Assembly (NCBI GenBank): GCA_963620035.1
Contig: CAVEXN010000021.1
Location: 1 to 42,682 of the forward strand
From: F23-D06 sp963620035
GTDB lineage: Bacteria; Bacteroidota; Bacteroidia; Bacteroidales; WCHB1-69
DNA: 42,682 bases
Reading direction: 5' to 3'
Positions 7,858-17,148 of this stretch are shown here, in pieces. Made by a program: the position numbers and the translations under genes. The notes beneath the pieces were generated by a model. It did no database searches and was not told the DNA's origin. It saw nothing but the letters and a program-made list of their open reading frames with translations. Numbering within the stretch: the first letter of the stretch is position 1; each line of letters begins with the position of its first letter.

Positions 7858-9672
7858 ATGTTAGAGTCCACAGAACCAAGACCGAAAAGAAGAAGAATTA
7901 ATGCCGGGAACGACCTTCCTATAGCCACCTCCAACAACAAAAAGAAGACCATCAAGGTCAATCTTCCGGATAAGAAACAGCAGCCTCTGTTCAAGGATCA
8001 GTCTGATTTTGCTGATGCAGACAAGAATATAGTCGAGAACGAGGAACCTGTTATTTTTGCCAATCCGCTTCCGCCCGAAGAGAAGCCCAAAAGGAAATAC
8101 AGGACCCGAACATCAGCGCCAGCCGAAGAGAAGCCCCAAACGGCGATGCCCCCTAAGTCAGAGTCTGAAGCCAAGCCGGATTTGGTTGCTCCGTTGTCAG
8201 CACAAGAGCAGCCCGTAAAGCGCAAAAGAGGTCGTCCAAGAAAAGTGGACGTGGCGGCAGCAGCACAACAGGCAACGGCAACAGAAACGGCAGGTACGGA
8301 AGAGACGCTGACAAGGTCTGAACAACCGACAGACAAACAAGAGGAGCCAGCAAGGAAGCCGAAAATTACACGGAAACAGGTTGAAGCAGAGCCGGAACCG
8401 GCAGCAGAACAGACCGCCGTTAAAAAAACCGGACAGAAAGTTCAACAAAAGGCAGAGGTTAAGGAACAGGACGAACTGCAACAGTCAGAACTTGACCCGA
8501 ACGACGGTACGAGAATTCTGAACGAACAATTGGCATATTTGGAAGATTCACAATATGACGGGTCTGTCATGGCTGAAGGCGTACTTGAAATCACCAGCGA
8601 CAATTGTGGCTTTCTTCGGTCGTCAGATTACAACTATTTGACCTCGCCCGACGATATTTATGTTTCGATGTCGCAGATTAAGCTTTTCGGGCTCAAGAAT
8701 GGCGATACCGTTTATGGCGCCATCCGTCCGCCCAAGGCCGGCGAAAAATATTTCCCGCTCACCAAGGTAGAAAAGATCAACGGCTGTGACCCCGAAGACA
8801 TACGCGACCGCATTCCGTTCGACTATTTGACCCCGATGTTCCCGAATGAGAAGATAAAGATTACGGGGCACTCTTCACGCGACATTTCCACGCGTGTCAT
8901 TGATCTGTTTGCCCCGATAGGCAAAGGGCAACGCGGTTTGATTGTGGCTCAGCCCAAGACTGGCAAAACTGTGCTTCTAAAAGACATCGCTAATGCTATT
9001 GCCTATAACCATCCCGAGATTTATCTGATAATCCTCCTTATAGATGAGCGTCCCGAAGAGGTGACGGACATGCAGCGCAGCGTTAACGCCGAGGTGATCT
9101 CTTCCACGTTCGATGAGCCGGCAGAACGCCATGTCAAGATTGCCAATATGGTGCTCGAGAAAGCCAAACGTATGGTGGAATGCGGTCACGACGTGTGCAT
9201 CCTGCTCGACTCGATCACGCGTCTTGCCCGCGCATTCAACACGATGGCGCCGGCATCCGGAAAGGTGCTCTCCGGAGGCGTGGAGGCCAATGCACTACAA
9301 AAACCGAAACGGTTTTTCGGTGCGGCCAGGAATGTGGAAAACGGAGGCTCGCTCACGATTATCTCTACTGCTTTGATTGATACGGGCTCGCGAATGGACG
9401 AGGTGATATTTGAGGAGTTCAAGGGCACAGGCAACATGGAATTGCAACTCGACCGGCGTCTTTCTAACAAACGTATCTATCCCGCCGTGGATCTGGTGGC
9501 TTCCAGCACCCGCCGCGACGACTTGCTGCAGCCAGCCGAAACTTTGCAGAAAGTCTGGATCCTGCGCAACCACCTTGCCGACATGACGACTATTGAAGCC
9601 ATGACTTTCATCAAGGAAAATATGGAGAAGACGAAAAACAATGAGGACTTCCTGAATTCGATGAACGGATAG
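7858..9672 (+). CDS. rho: Transcription termination factor Rho with long N-terminal extension
   Basis: Encodes about 604 residues from the ATG at 7858 (an in-frame TTG three codons earlier is less likely). The first 220 or so residues are a charged, low-complexity extension rich in K, E, P and Q, containing KRKRGRPRK at about 121-129, which resembles an AT-hook. The rest is canonical Rho. The RNA-binding cold-shock-like domain includes VLEITSDNCGFLRSSDYNYL. The hexameric ATPase has Walker A in AQPKTGKT, ILLIDERPEEVTDMQRSV, and LDSITRLARAFN. Rho is an RNA helicase that ends transcription at many sites. Long insertions in this position are typical of Bacteroidota. The next gene starts 2 bases after the stop. 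Confidence 0.96.
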   Translation: MLESTEPRPKRRRINAGNDLPIATSNNKKKTIKVNLPDKKQQPLFKDQSDFADADKNIVENEEPVIFANPLPPEEKPKRKYRTRTSAPAEEKPQTAMPPKSESEAKPDLVAPLSAQEQPVKRKRGRPRKVDVAAAAQQATATETAGTEETLTRSEQPTDKQEEPARKPKITRKQVEAEPEPAAEQTAVKKTGQKVQQKAEVKEQDELQQSELDPNDGTRILNEQLAYLEDSQYDGSVMAEGVLEITSDNCGFLRSSDYNYLTSPDDIYVSMSQIKLFGLKNGDTVYGAIRPPKAGEKYFPLTKVEKINGCDPEDIRDRIPFDYLTPMFPNEKIKITGHSSRDISTRVIDLFAPIGKGQRGLIVAQPKTGKTVLLKDIANAIAYNHPEIYLIILLIDERPEEVTDMQRSVNAEVISSTFDEPAERHVKIANMVLEKAKRMVECGHDVCILLDSITRLARAFNTMAPASGKVLSGGVEANALQKPKRFFGAARNVENGGSLTIISTALIDTGSRMDEVIFEEFKGTGNMELQLDRRLSNKRIYPAVDLVASSTRRDDLLQPAETLQKVWILRNHLADMTTIEAMTFIKENMEKTKNNEDFLNSMNG

Positions 9673-9673
9673 A

Positions 9674-10990
9674 ATGGACAATCAGAACAAACACCGTCTT
9701 TTTATCCCGAATAATCTCTATTGCTTCCTCTATCTGCCCTTCTTGCTGATGACGGCTTTCATGACCGCCAATTGCTCAGGGGCGAATGCAGACCACAGTT
9801 ACGCCGAGGTCGATGTGTGCCGGGATACCACATCAGCACTTGCCCGTTCATTGGAGCAGTTCGCCGACGATATGGGAGAGGCTTTGAACGGCACGATGAT
9901 TGTCGCTATGCACGACACCATTTTGGTGGAGCGGGCGTACGGTTTCCGGCAATTGTATAAGGAAGCGACCGGATACGGCAACTTGTCGTGGAACCGGTTG
10001 GCGGAACTCAAAAACGAACCGTCGAACCGGATGACAATGACAACGTTGTTTGATCTGGCTTCTGTATCAAAGCAGTTTACGGCCGCTGCCGTGCTTAAAT
10101 TGTGCGCAGAAGGAAAAATCCGGCTTACGGACTCTTTGGGCAAGTATTATCCGGGTTTCCCTTATCATAAAGTTACGGTAAAACAATTGCTTACGCACAC
10201 CTCCGGCATCCCTGAATATTTCAATTTCTCGTTCAATGTTTATGACACTACGGTGTTTGTCACAAACCGGCAGCTGCTGAAGGCATTGGTGTATCAGCGT
10301 TACCCGGTGATGTTCGCCGGAGGGTCAAGGTTCCGATATGTGAACACGAATTATGCTATCCTGGCCGACTTGGTGTCGTTGGTGTCAGGTGATACCTTTG
10401 AAAGCTATGTGCATGAGCAATTATGGAAGCCAGCCGGCATGAAAGATGCGATGTTCTTCACCGAGTTGGTGGACTCTGAAGCCGAGCTAAAAAGGCAGCA
10501 TATATCCATTGCCGGCAACAAAGAGTATGTTTCCGTGTCGCCGAAAGAGGATTGTGCCCAATTGCCCCTCGCCCGCGGCCATTGGCGCAGCGGCGCGTTG
10601 GCGCAGTATGACAGGCTCAACGGCATATTGGGCGATAAAGGCATCTATGCCAGCGCAGAAGACCTCGTGAAGTGGACGAATGCTTTTTACATGAAAAAAG
10701 AAATCATACCTGCCGAGTGGGTTGACGAAGCCGTGAAATGTCAAAACCGACTCACTGACGGAACGGTTCCGGCAGATTGGTATGGATATGGGGTGAGGAT
10801 GGAAGAAAAAGAACACCACGGCATAACCATCTATCACGGAGGACTTTGGGACGGCTTTCACAATGTCTGGCTCTATCGCCCCTCCGACGGACTTACGGTT
10901 GTTTTTTTGAGCAACTACTATAACCGCGCACACATCGGCAAGTGCGACGAGCTGTTGGACCTTGTAGATAGTGTTAAACGGAACAGATAG
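9674..10990 (+). CDS. Serine hydrolase lipoprotein, beta-lactamase/DD-peptidase fold
   Basis: Encodes 438 residues. The N-terminus has a hydrophobic stretch ending in TANC at residues 31-34, a plausible lipobox, so the protein is probably anchored in the envelope. The catalytic motifs of the class C beta-lactamase superfamily are present in order: SVSK at 130-133 (nucleophile serine and lysine), YVN at 222-224, and HGG at 388-390 in place of KTG. QLLTHTSGIPEY near 171-182 is also typical. Proteins of this group act as esterases, D-aminopeptidases or penicillin-binding-like enzymes; the substrate cannot be told from sequence. It is probably co-transcribed with rho. Confidence 0.85.
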   Translation: MDNQNKHRLFIPNNLYCFLYLPFLLMTAFMTANCSGANADHSYAEVDVCRDTTSALARSLEQFADDMGEALNGTMIVAMHDTILVERAYGFRQLYKEATGYGNLSWNRLAELKNEPSNRMTMTTLFDLASVSKQFTAAAVLKLCAEGKIRLTDSLGKYYPGFPYHKVTVKQLLTHTSGIPEYFNFSFNVYDTTVFVTNRQLLKALVYQRYPVMFAGGSRFRYVNTNYAILADLVSLVSGDTFESYVHEQLWKPAGMKDAMFFTELVDSEAELKRQHISIAGNKEYVSVSPKEDCAQLPLARGHWRSGALAQYDRLNGILGDKGIYASAEDLVKWTNAFYMKKEIIPAEWVDEAVKCQNRLTDGTVPADWYGYGVRMEEKEHHGITIYHGGLWDGFHNVWLYRPSDGLTVVFLSNYYNRAHIGKCDELLDLVDSVKRNR

Positions 10991-11000
10991 CTTATCCTTA

Positions 11001-11825
11001 ATGAATACGAACTACCATACCCACAGCCTTTACTGCGACGGGAAAGACCCGCTGCCCGCATACGTGGAAAAAGCCGAGGCACTTCATTTCACGCAACTCG
11101 GATTCTCCTCGCACGCATACGTTCCGAATACGGATTTCGGCATCTCTAACGAGAATCTTCCGCTTTATTGTCAAGAGATAGACAAACTGCAAGAAAAAAC
11201 TGATGTGATGCTGCTCAAAGGGTTGGAGTGTGATTTCATCCCCGGAATTTCAACATCATTTGACAAACTCCGCCATGATTACGGCCTGGATTATGTCATT
11301 GGCGGTGTCCATCTGGTGCGTCCCCCTCACAGTGACCGGCTCTGGTTCATTGACGGCAGGGAGGTGACAATCTATGACGACGGACTGAAAGCACTCTTCG
11401 GCGGTAATGTAAAGGCCGCTGTCACGTCATTTTGGGAGCAGACTTTTGAGATGCTTGAGACCGAACATCTTGACATTGTCGCGCATCTGGACAAAATAAA
11501 GATGCACAACCAGAACCGTTATTTCACCGAAGACGAGAAATGGTACCGCGACTTGGCAGAGAAAGCCGTCAGGCTTGTGCATCAAAACGATGTGGTAATG
11601 GAGATAAACACCCGCGGCATCTACAAGAAACGGTGCAATTCGTTCTATCCCTCAACGGAACTGCTGAAGTTGGCACGAAAATATGACATTCCTGTTGTAG
11701 TGAGCACCGATGCGCACAAAGCCGATGAGATTGCGCTGTTAGGCGACGAGGCTCTGCTCGAACTGAAGCGTTGCGGCTTTGAAAATGTGGTACACTATGA
11801 TGCCGAAAAGGGCAAGTTTGTGTAG
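11001..11825 (+). CDS. PHP-domain phosphatase, histidinol-phosphatase type
   Basis: Encodes 274 residues from the ATG at 11001, 10 bases after the serine hydrolase stop; a start further upstream would overlap that gene and delay the HTH motif. The PHP metal-binding motifs are clear: HTH at 6-8, SSHAYVP near 36-42, GLECDF with E at 76, GGVHLV with H at 104, IVAHLDKIK and STDAHK near the C-terminus. The length and the early YHTHSLYCDG motif suit HisK-type histidinol-phosphate phosphatases. No other histidine-pathway gene is nearby, so the substrate assignment is by family only. A terminator follows at 11957. Confidence 0.8.
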   Translation: MNTNYHTHSLYCDGKDPLPAYVEKAEALHFTQLGFSSHAYVPNTDFGISNENLPLYCQEIDKLQEKTDVMLLKGLECDFIPGISTSFDKLRHDYGLDYVIGGVHLVRPPHSDRLWFIDGREVTIYDDGLKALFGGNVKAAVTSFWEQTFEMLETEHLDIVAHLDKIKMHNQNRYFTEDEKWYRDLAEKAVRLVHQNDVVMEINTRGIYKKRCNSFYPSTELLKLARKYDIPVVVSTDAHKADEIALLGDEALLELKRCGFENVVHYDAEKGKFV

Positions 11826-11956
11826 CAACTCCGTAAACCATAACGAGCTTAGATTTAAGACTTTAGTGCGTTGCGAACAAAAATGAATGTGGTATTTAGA
11901 ATTTAGAGCGTTATGCGCAATTCACACCCAAAAGTCTCAAGTCCGCCCGAGGCTCG

Positions 11957-11982
11957 TGCGTTGTTTGAAAACGCATTTTTTT
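11957..11982 (+). terminator. Terminator after the rho-hydrolase-PHP group
   Basis: TGCGTT (11957-11962) pairs with AACGCA (11970-11975) around a 7-base loop, followed by seven T. It lies within the 249-base gap between the PHP gene and the GIN-domain gene; nothing else certain was seen in that gap. Confidence 0.75.
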
Positions 11983-12074
11983 GCTGGAAATATCAATTTT
12001 GCACAATATTTGTAAAGCCAAATCAGTTATTAAAACGTTTTTTTTATTGATAAACAGATTTAAACTATAAGATT

Positions 12075-13514
12075 ATGAAAAAGACAGTTACAGTGAACCT
12101 TAACGGCAAGGTATATAACATAGACGAAGATGCCTACGAACGTTTGAAACAATATCTTGATGACACCGAAAGTCGTGATACTTCCGAAGAAAGAGAACAA
12201 GTAATGCAAGCGACGGAAGCCAAACTCGCCGACTTTTTCGACAAGAAGCTCCATAGCCGCCAAGTTGTCGAGTTGGCCGATGTGGAAGAAATCGTTGCTG
12301 CGCTTGGACAGCAAGACAACGGGAAGGCTGCTGAACCCTCGGGCCCGTTCACATCCACCTATTCTTCGGAAACGGACGGTTTTATGGGGAGCGCAGAGAC
12401 GGCATCTACAGGCGATGCGGAACAAGATGAAACGGAGGTGGAGCAAGAAAATTCTGCGGTTCAAGACGAAACGTTTGCAGGGCAAGAAAGCCCCAAAACA
12501 CCTGATGGTCCTGAAAGGAACGAAGAGCCTGACTCTTTAAGCAAGGCTCTCAGAATCATTGGCATCGTGTTTGCCGGACTGGCCGGGCTGACACTGTTAT
12601 GTTCCGTGTTGGGCATTGTTGTGTTGTTGCTGCTGAAAGCGTTTGGGGCTGCGCCGTGGTTAGACATTGCCCCTGCCGGAGTGGCGTTGCTGGTCAGTTT
12701 CGCCGTGTTTCAGTTTTGCCCGGGCATCGTGTTGGCAATGGTGTGTTGGCGTTTGGGCAAGCCGTCCGAAAAACGGCGGTCGAGATGGCCGTTCTGGGTG
12801 CTGCTTGCGGTGTGGATAGTCTCCATTATCGCGATGATTGTCAGCGGCGTGAAGACTTTCCGGCAAAGCCACAGTCTTGTCAAGGATTCAGGGGTGTTCG
12901 AGGAACTGACAGACAAACGTCCTTTCTTGAAGTTAGGCGGAACAGCGGTAAGCGAATGGCGCAACAACGGTGACTTTCACGCCATAGATGCGGAAGATGC
13001 GGTGATTATAAGGTTCAGGCAAAGTGACACCTGCTCTGTTCGGGTGATGGCTCCTTCGAATACGGTGAGCAGCGTACGGACCGACATCCGGGGTGGCGTT
13101 CTTTATATTCGCAACGAAAACTGCGCACCAGAACTTCGGCAAGACATTGAGGTGTTGGTGTGTGCACCGTCCCTCGACCAGTTGAAACTGTCGGAGTCGT
13201 GCTCGTTCAGAAGCGAGACCCCTGTAAAGCTGAGCCGTCTGGACTTGGAAATCGACGAAGCCTCTACCATAGTTATGTCCGGCGAGGTGTCAAAGTTGAA
13301 TGTCAGAACGGAAGAGGAAGCCAAGGCGGACCTGACGGGGTTGGCCGTAGGCAAGGCGGAAGTACGTGCTGATGAGGCATCGAGCGTCAATCTCGGCCAA
13401 GTGGACGACCTGCGCATCCGTACCAGCGGGGCAAGTACCGTCACCTTCAAGGGACGTCCGAAACGTCTGCAGCGGTACAGCAGCGATTTCATGGTGGTGG
13501 GGTGGGAAGAATAG
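12075..13514 (+). CDS. PspC-like N-terminus, membrane segments and GIN/DUF2807 domain protein
   Basis: Encodes 479 residues. The first 90 (MKKTVTVNLNGKVYNIDEDA onward) match the soluble leader often found in Bacteroidota PspC-related proteins. An acidic linker follows to about residue 150. About three membrane segments lie between 155 and 260 (including IIGIVFAGLAGLTLLCSVLG and WPFWVLLAVWIVSIIAMIV). The C-terminal 180 residues form a repetitive beta structure (VIIRFRQSDTCSVRVMAPS, LKLSESCSFRSE, VRADEASSVNLGQV) of the DUF2807 or head-GIN type. The likely place is the inner membrane with the beta domain outside; the role may be envelope stress, which is inference. The usual PadR-type regulator gene was not seen upstream. 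The last 28 residues have a diverged copy at 14642-14722. Confidence 0.75.
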   Translation: MKKTVTVNLNGKVYNIDEDAYERLKQYLDDTESRDTSEEREQVMQATEAKLADFFDKKLHSRQVVELADVEEIVAALGQQDNGKAAEPSGPFTSTYSSETDGFMGSAETASTGDAEQDETEVEQENSAVQDETFAGQESPKTPDGPERNEEPDSLSKALRIIGIVFAGLAGLTLLCSVLGIVVLLLLKAFGAAPWLDIAPAGVALLVSFAVFQFCPGIVLAMVCWRLGKPSEKRRSRWPFWVLLAVWIVSIIAMIVSGVKTFRQSHSLVKDSGVFEELTDKRPFLKLGGTAVSEWRNNGDFHAIDAEDAVIIRFRQSDTCSVRVMAPSNTVSSVRTDIRGGVLYIRNENCAPELRQDIEVLVCAPSLDQLKLSESCSFRSETPVKLSRLDLEIDEASTIVMSGEVSKLNVRTEEEAKADLTGLAVGKAEVRADEASSVNLGQVDDLRIRTSGASTVTFKGRPKRLQRYSSDFMVVGWEE

Positions 13515-13664
13515 GACATTTTTAGGCTATAGACGAATAAGTTCCTATATCACAGTCGGACTGGCCTTTGGCAATTGTTCTTTTTAAGAATAGATTACCA
13601 ACAGTGCAAAATAGGAATGGATCATGCTGGAATTGAAGAGAAAGGGTCAACAAACGATAAAACC

Positions 13665-14571
13665 ATGGAATACAAAAACAACATTCAACGAAAGGGAACC
13701 GACTCGCAGATTGTGCTCTATCAGCCGGACGAGACGATAACCCTTGAGGTGAAAATTGAAGACGAAACGGTATGGCTCACGCAAGCCCAAATGACAACGT
13801 TGTTTCGAACAACCCGAAACAACGTAACAATGCACATACGCAATATTTTCAAAGAGGGAGAACTGGAAGCGTTGGCAGTATGTAAGGATTCCTTACATAC
13901 TGCTGCGGATGGCAAAAAATATCTTGCAAAATTCTATAACCTTGATGTTATAATATCTGTTGGATACCGTATAAAGAATCCGATAGGAACACGTTTTCGG
14001 CAATGGGCCAATAAGGTAATCATGCAGCATCTTCTGCATGGTTATTCTATTAACCGTCATCTTATTGCATTGCAAGAGAACATAGACTGTCGTATGAAGT
14101 GTATAGAGGATGTTCAGGCCAAGCAACAAAAGCAACTTGATTTTTTTTATCCGGACTTCTGTCCCGCCCGCCGAAATGGTTTTTTTTGAGGGTGGTTTTT
14201 ATGCAGCTCGTGTTGCCGTTGAGTCTATCGTTCGTTCTGCAAATAGCCGAGTAGTCATCATTGACGCATACGTCACTGCGCTGACGCTTGACATTCTTCA
14301 AGTAAGAAAGAAAGGGGTAGAGGCCATTGTCTATACAGAAAGCCTAAATCAGCGAATGTATCGGCTGATGGACGAGTATGACCGTCTTTTCCCTGATTCA
14401 CATATTGAGGAACGACATTGGCGCAAAAAATCTCATGATTGTAGGATAGTCGCTGACAACAGTCTTTATCATTGTGGGCACTCCTTGAATGCCAACGGCG
14501 GGCACAAAATTTCTGCCATTGTCCTAATGGGAACGTCTCCCGAGGTGATATTGGCGCAAGTTGAACCATAA
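13665..14571 (+). pseudogene. RhuM-family gene, frameshifted at a T8 run
   Basis: Two reading frames together make one RhuM-type protein. The first, from the ATG at 13665, has IVLYQPDETITLEVKIEDET, VWLTQAQMTTLFRTTRNNVT and YYNLDVIISVGYRI-type motifs (here FYNLDVIISVGYRIKNPIGT), and runs out soon after a T8 run at 14141-14148. The second frame continues with PPAEMVFFEGGFYAARVAVE, VVIIDAYVTALTL and KKSHDCRIVADNSLYHCGHS, the usual C-terminal half of longer RhuM proteins, which resembles a phospholipase D-like HKD region. Reading T7 instead of T8 joins the halves perfectly. The gene may be a true pseudogene, a slippage-controlled (phase-variable) gene, or a sequencing error. RhuM proteins were named from a Salmonella pathogenicity island and are often found in mobile regions; the function is uncertain. 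Confidence 0.85.
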
Positions 14572-14641
14572 AGATTCTGAATTATAACAGTTTCTGTAAG
14601 AATTTTATATTTAAGATGTTAAAAAATAGAAATGACATTAT

Positions 14642-14722
14642 AGCACCGTCACCTATAAGGGGCAGCCGCGGCGGATACAGCGGTACAGCAGCGACTTCAA
14701 GGTAGTAGGGTGGGAAGAGTAG
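14642..14722 (+). pseudogene. Remnant: last 27 codons of a second GIN-domain gene
   Basis: Read in frame, this stretch gives STVTYKGQPRRIQRYSSDF then KVVGWEE and a stop. The end of the intact GIN gene (13434-13514) gives STVTFKGRPKRLQRYSSDF then MVVGWEE and a stop. The two differ at several residues and at many third positions, so this is a diverged paralogue tail, not a recent copy. Upstream of it the frame hits a stop and similarity ends, so the rest of the gene is gone. The frameshifted RhuM gene lies exactly between the intact gene and this tail. Confidence 0.85.
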
Positions 14723-14734
14723 CGCCCGCCCGCA

Positions 14735-15313
14735 TTACAGGCCATAGAGCAGGAATCCGGCCACGCCGCTGAGCAGGATCAGCAGGATAGGGCTGGCCTT
14801 GAACCGCACCGATGTGAAGCAGACGGCTGCGAAGATGGCGACGCTGCATAGAAACTGCCTCGGGGCGTCACGGAATGAGCCGAAGGTCTCGGGGGTCATC
14901 AGCAGCAACGCCGCCGCCGCCACCAGCCCTACCACCGTGATGCGGAGCGTCTGGAGCACCATGGCTACGGTGGGGTTGTCTTTGTGTTTCATCAGGAAAC
15001 GGTAAACCACAAACATCAGCAATACAGGCAGCAGCACGACGGAAAATGATGCAAGGAACGCACCTGCGATGCCGAGCCATACAGGATACCCTGCTTTAAC
15101 TACGGCCACATATCCCGTGTAGGTGGCGATGTTGATGCCTACCGGTCCGGGCGTAATCTGCGACGTGGCCACAACATCAGTGAATTCTTGCGTCGTCAGC
15201 CAGCCTTGCTCTTCTACCACCTCGTGCTGTATGAGGGCGGTCATGGCGAGCCCGCCGCCGAAACTGAAGATGCCGATCTTCAGGAAAGTGAAGAAAAGTT
15301 TCCAGAAAATCAT
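14735..15313 (-). CDS. Chromate transporter family, half-size subunit 2
   Basis: Encodes 192 residues with the single-domain CHR layout: FFTFLKIGIFSFGGGLAMTA at the start, then HEVVEEQGWLTTQEFTDVVA, TSQITPGPVGINIATYTGYV, and several hydrophobic segments. It is the second of two overlapping half-size genes: its start overlaps the stop of 15310-15861 by four bases. Paired short CHR proteins are known to work together in opposite membrane orientation as chromate (or sulfate-antiporting) efflux systems. Whether chromate is the real substrate here cannot be seen from sequence. Confidence 0.9.
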   Translation of the reverse strand: MIFWKLFFTFLKIGIFSFGGGLAMTALIQHEVVEEQGWLTTQEFTDVVATSQITPGPVGINIATYTGYVAVVKAGYPVWLGIAGAFLASFSVVLLPVLLMFVVYRFLMKHKDNPTVAMVLQTLRITVVGLVAAAALLLMTPETFGSFRDAPRQFLCSVAIFAAVCFTSVRFKASPILLILLSGVAGFLLYGL

Positions 15314-15861
15314 GCATTCCCCCTTTCTTTCTCTTTGACTCTCCCGTAAACCAGTCCGCCGGCCAAGGCCGCCAAAACGATCCAGGTGGGAGAAACGCCA
15401 AGCAGGTAGATGAGAACAGCAGCCGCAACAGGAATCCAGCAGTTGCGCCAGCGGATGCCGGCAGTCTTGGCCATATTGAACACCGGGGCGGCAATCAGTG
15501 CGACAACGGCGGGACGGATGCCCTTGAAAACGGCTTCAAACATGGGATTGCCTTTCAGGAAATCGAAACAGGTGGCAAATCCTAAAATGATAAGGATGGG
15601 CATAAGCACATTACCTATGATGGCCACTATAGACCCTGAAACACCGCACAATTTGTAACCGATGCCGGTAGCCATGTTGACGGCGAACACGCCCGGCAAA
15701 GCCTGCGAAACTGCCAGAATGTCCATGAACTCTCCGCGGGAGATCCACTTCCGAGAGTCCACAAGTTCCTTTTCCATCAGGGGAATCATGGCATACCCGC
15801 CGCCTATCGTGAAAGTGCCTATCTTGAAGAACGACCAGAAAAGTTGATACATTTTTGCCAT
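15310..15861 (-). CDS. Chromate transporter family, half-size subunit 1
   Basis: Encodes about 183 residues beginning MAKMYQLFWSFFKIGTFTIG. It has GGGYAMIPLMEKELVDSRKW, then the CHR signature AVSQALPGVFAVNMATGIGY, and about five membrane segments. I chose the ATG at 15861; a TTG at 15882 lies inside the -7 promoter box and cannot be in the message. This protein is the partner of the downstream half-size gene, with which it overlaps by four bases. The pair lies upstream of and divergent from atpB. Confidence 0.9.
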   Translation of the reverse strand: MAKMYQLFWSFFKIGTFTIGGGYAMIPLMEKELVDSRKWISRGEFMDILAVSQALPGVFAVNMATGIGYKLCGVSGSIVAIIGNVLMPILIILGFATCFDFLKGNPMFEAVFKGIRPAVVALIAAPVFNMAKTAGIRWRNCWIPVAAAVLIYLLGVSPTWIVLAALAGGLVYGRVKEKERGNA

Positions 15862-15879
15862 CTTTATAGATTTGGGCGG

Positions 15880-15911
15880 CAAAAGTATAATTTTTGCGGC
15901 AGCCTATCCAA
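15880..15911 (-). promoter_or_regulatory. Promoter of the chromate transporter pair
   Basis: On the minus strand TTG (15911-15909) is followed after 21 bases by TACTTTTG (15887-15880). The start codon at 15861 would then have a leader of only about 10-12 bases. Confidence 0.6.
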
Positions 15912-15991
15912 AACAGATTTTTGTATATTGCGCCGCTTTTAAAAAAAGAAAGGAAAATAGTAGAATTGAAACTGAAACTACTTGATACTAT

Positions 15992-17107
15992 ATGAGTTAC
16001 GGAAAACATACAATTGTTTCAAATTTCGTTTTAATAGCATTTCTGTTCGCCGTTTTTTCCAATTCTGTTCAGGCAGCAGAGGAAGAGGCCTTTGATGCGG
16101 GGCCGTTCATACTGGAACATGTCACCGACAGTTACGGTTGGCACATCTGCGGTTCGGGCGACAAGAGCGTAACCGTTCCGCTGCCCGTGCTGCTCATCGA
16201 CAACGGCCATTTCGTCGCATTCTGGTCCGACAAACTGCACCACGGCGAAGCGGCATACAAGGGTTATGCTATGGGCTGGGGCGACAATAAGGGCAGCATC
16301 GTGAAACTGTCTGAAGACTATACGGGACACCTTGAAGAGGGGATTGAGTACCCCGTTGACCATGTCTGCAAGATTGACATTTCCATCACAAAGAATGTTT
16401 GCGCGCTCTTCATATCGCTGATACTGCTTGCTTGCATTTTCCTTACCGTAGCCAGGAGGTACAAAAAGCAACCCATCGGGGTGCCGCACGGCATTCAGGC
16501 CCTGGTAGAGCCGCTGGTCGTTTACATACAGGACGAGGTCATCACCCCATCGCTCGGCAGCAAGTCGGACAAATACGCGCCGTTCCTGCTCACGCTGTTC
16601 TTCTTCATCCTTTTCAACAACTTGATGGGCATCATACCGATATTCCCCGGCGGCGCAAACGTCACAGGCAACATTGCCGTCACTGGCATCCTTGCGCTCA
16701 TCACGTTCTTTGTCACTAACCTCTCGGGAAAAAAAGAGTATTGGAAAGACATTTTCAACACGCCCGGAGTACCATGGTGGCTTAAGGTGCCCATCCCATT
16801 GATGCCGTTTGTAGAACTGGTCGGCATATTCACCAAGCCTTTCGTCTTGATGGTCCGTCTTTTCGCCAACATTACGGCAGGGCATATTATCATCTTGGGT
16901 TTCATCTCACTGATATTCATTTTTGGGCAACTGGCTCCGGCCATCGGCTACGGCGTTTCGGTGGTGTCGCTGATATTCTATGTCTTTATGGGTTGCCTTG
17001 AACTGTTGGTGGCTTTCATTCAGGCATTCGTCTTCACGTTGTTGAGCGCCATGTACATAGGTATGGCTTGCGGGGCAGGTGAGGAGGAAGAGCATCAGGC
17101 CGCATAA
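15992..17107 (+). CDS. atpB: ATP synthase subunit a
   Basis: Encodes 371 residues, longer than the 250-270 of proteobacteria because of an N-terminal part usual in Bacteroidota. That part has a signal peptide (FVLIAFLFAVFSNSVQAAEE) and about 100 periplasmic residues. The membrane domain includes LFFFILFNNLMGIIPIFPGG and the FVLMVRLFANITAGHIIILG block containing the essential arginine that faces the c ring. It forms the proton half-channels of the F0 motor. It is followed by atpE and atpF but not preceded by atpD, atpC or a small I-like gene. No clear promoter was found in the 100 bases upstream. Confidence 0.95.
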   Translation: MSYGKHTIVSNFVLIAFLFAVFSNSVQAAEEEAFDAGPFILEHVTDSYGWHICGSGDKSVTVPLPVLLIDNGHFVAFWSDKLHHGEAAYKGYAMGWGDNKGSIVKLSEDYTGHLEEGIEYPVDHVCKIDISITKNVCALFISLILLACIFLTVARRYKKQPIGVPHGIQALVEPLVVYIQDEVITPSLGSKSDKYAPFLLTLFFFILFNNLMGIIPIFPGGANVTGNIAVTGILALITFFVTNLSGKKEYWKDIFNTPGVPWWLKVPIPLMPFVELVGIFTKPFVLMVRLFANITAGHIIILGFISLIFIFGQLAPAIGYGVSVVSLIFYVFMGCLELLVAFIQAFVFTLLSAMYIGMACGAGEEEEHQAA

Positions 17108-17148
17108 TCAAGTATAAAACCTTTTTACTAACTAAAAATAAACCAATT

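Noticed and set aside
15861..15882. TTG start at 15882 for the chromate transporter subunit
   Set aside because: It lies within the -7 promoter box, so it would not be in the message; the ATG at 15861 is preferred.
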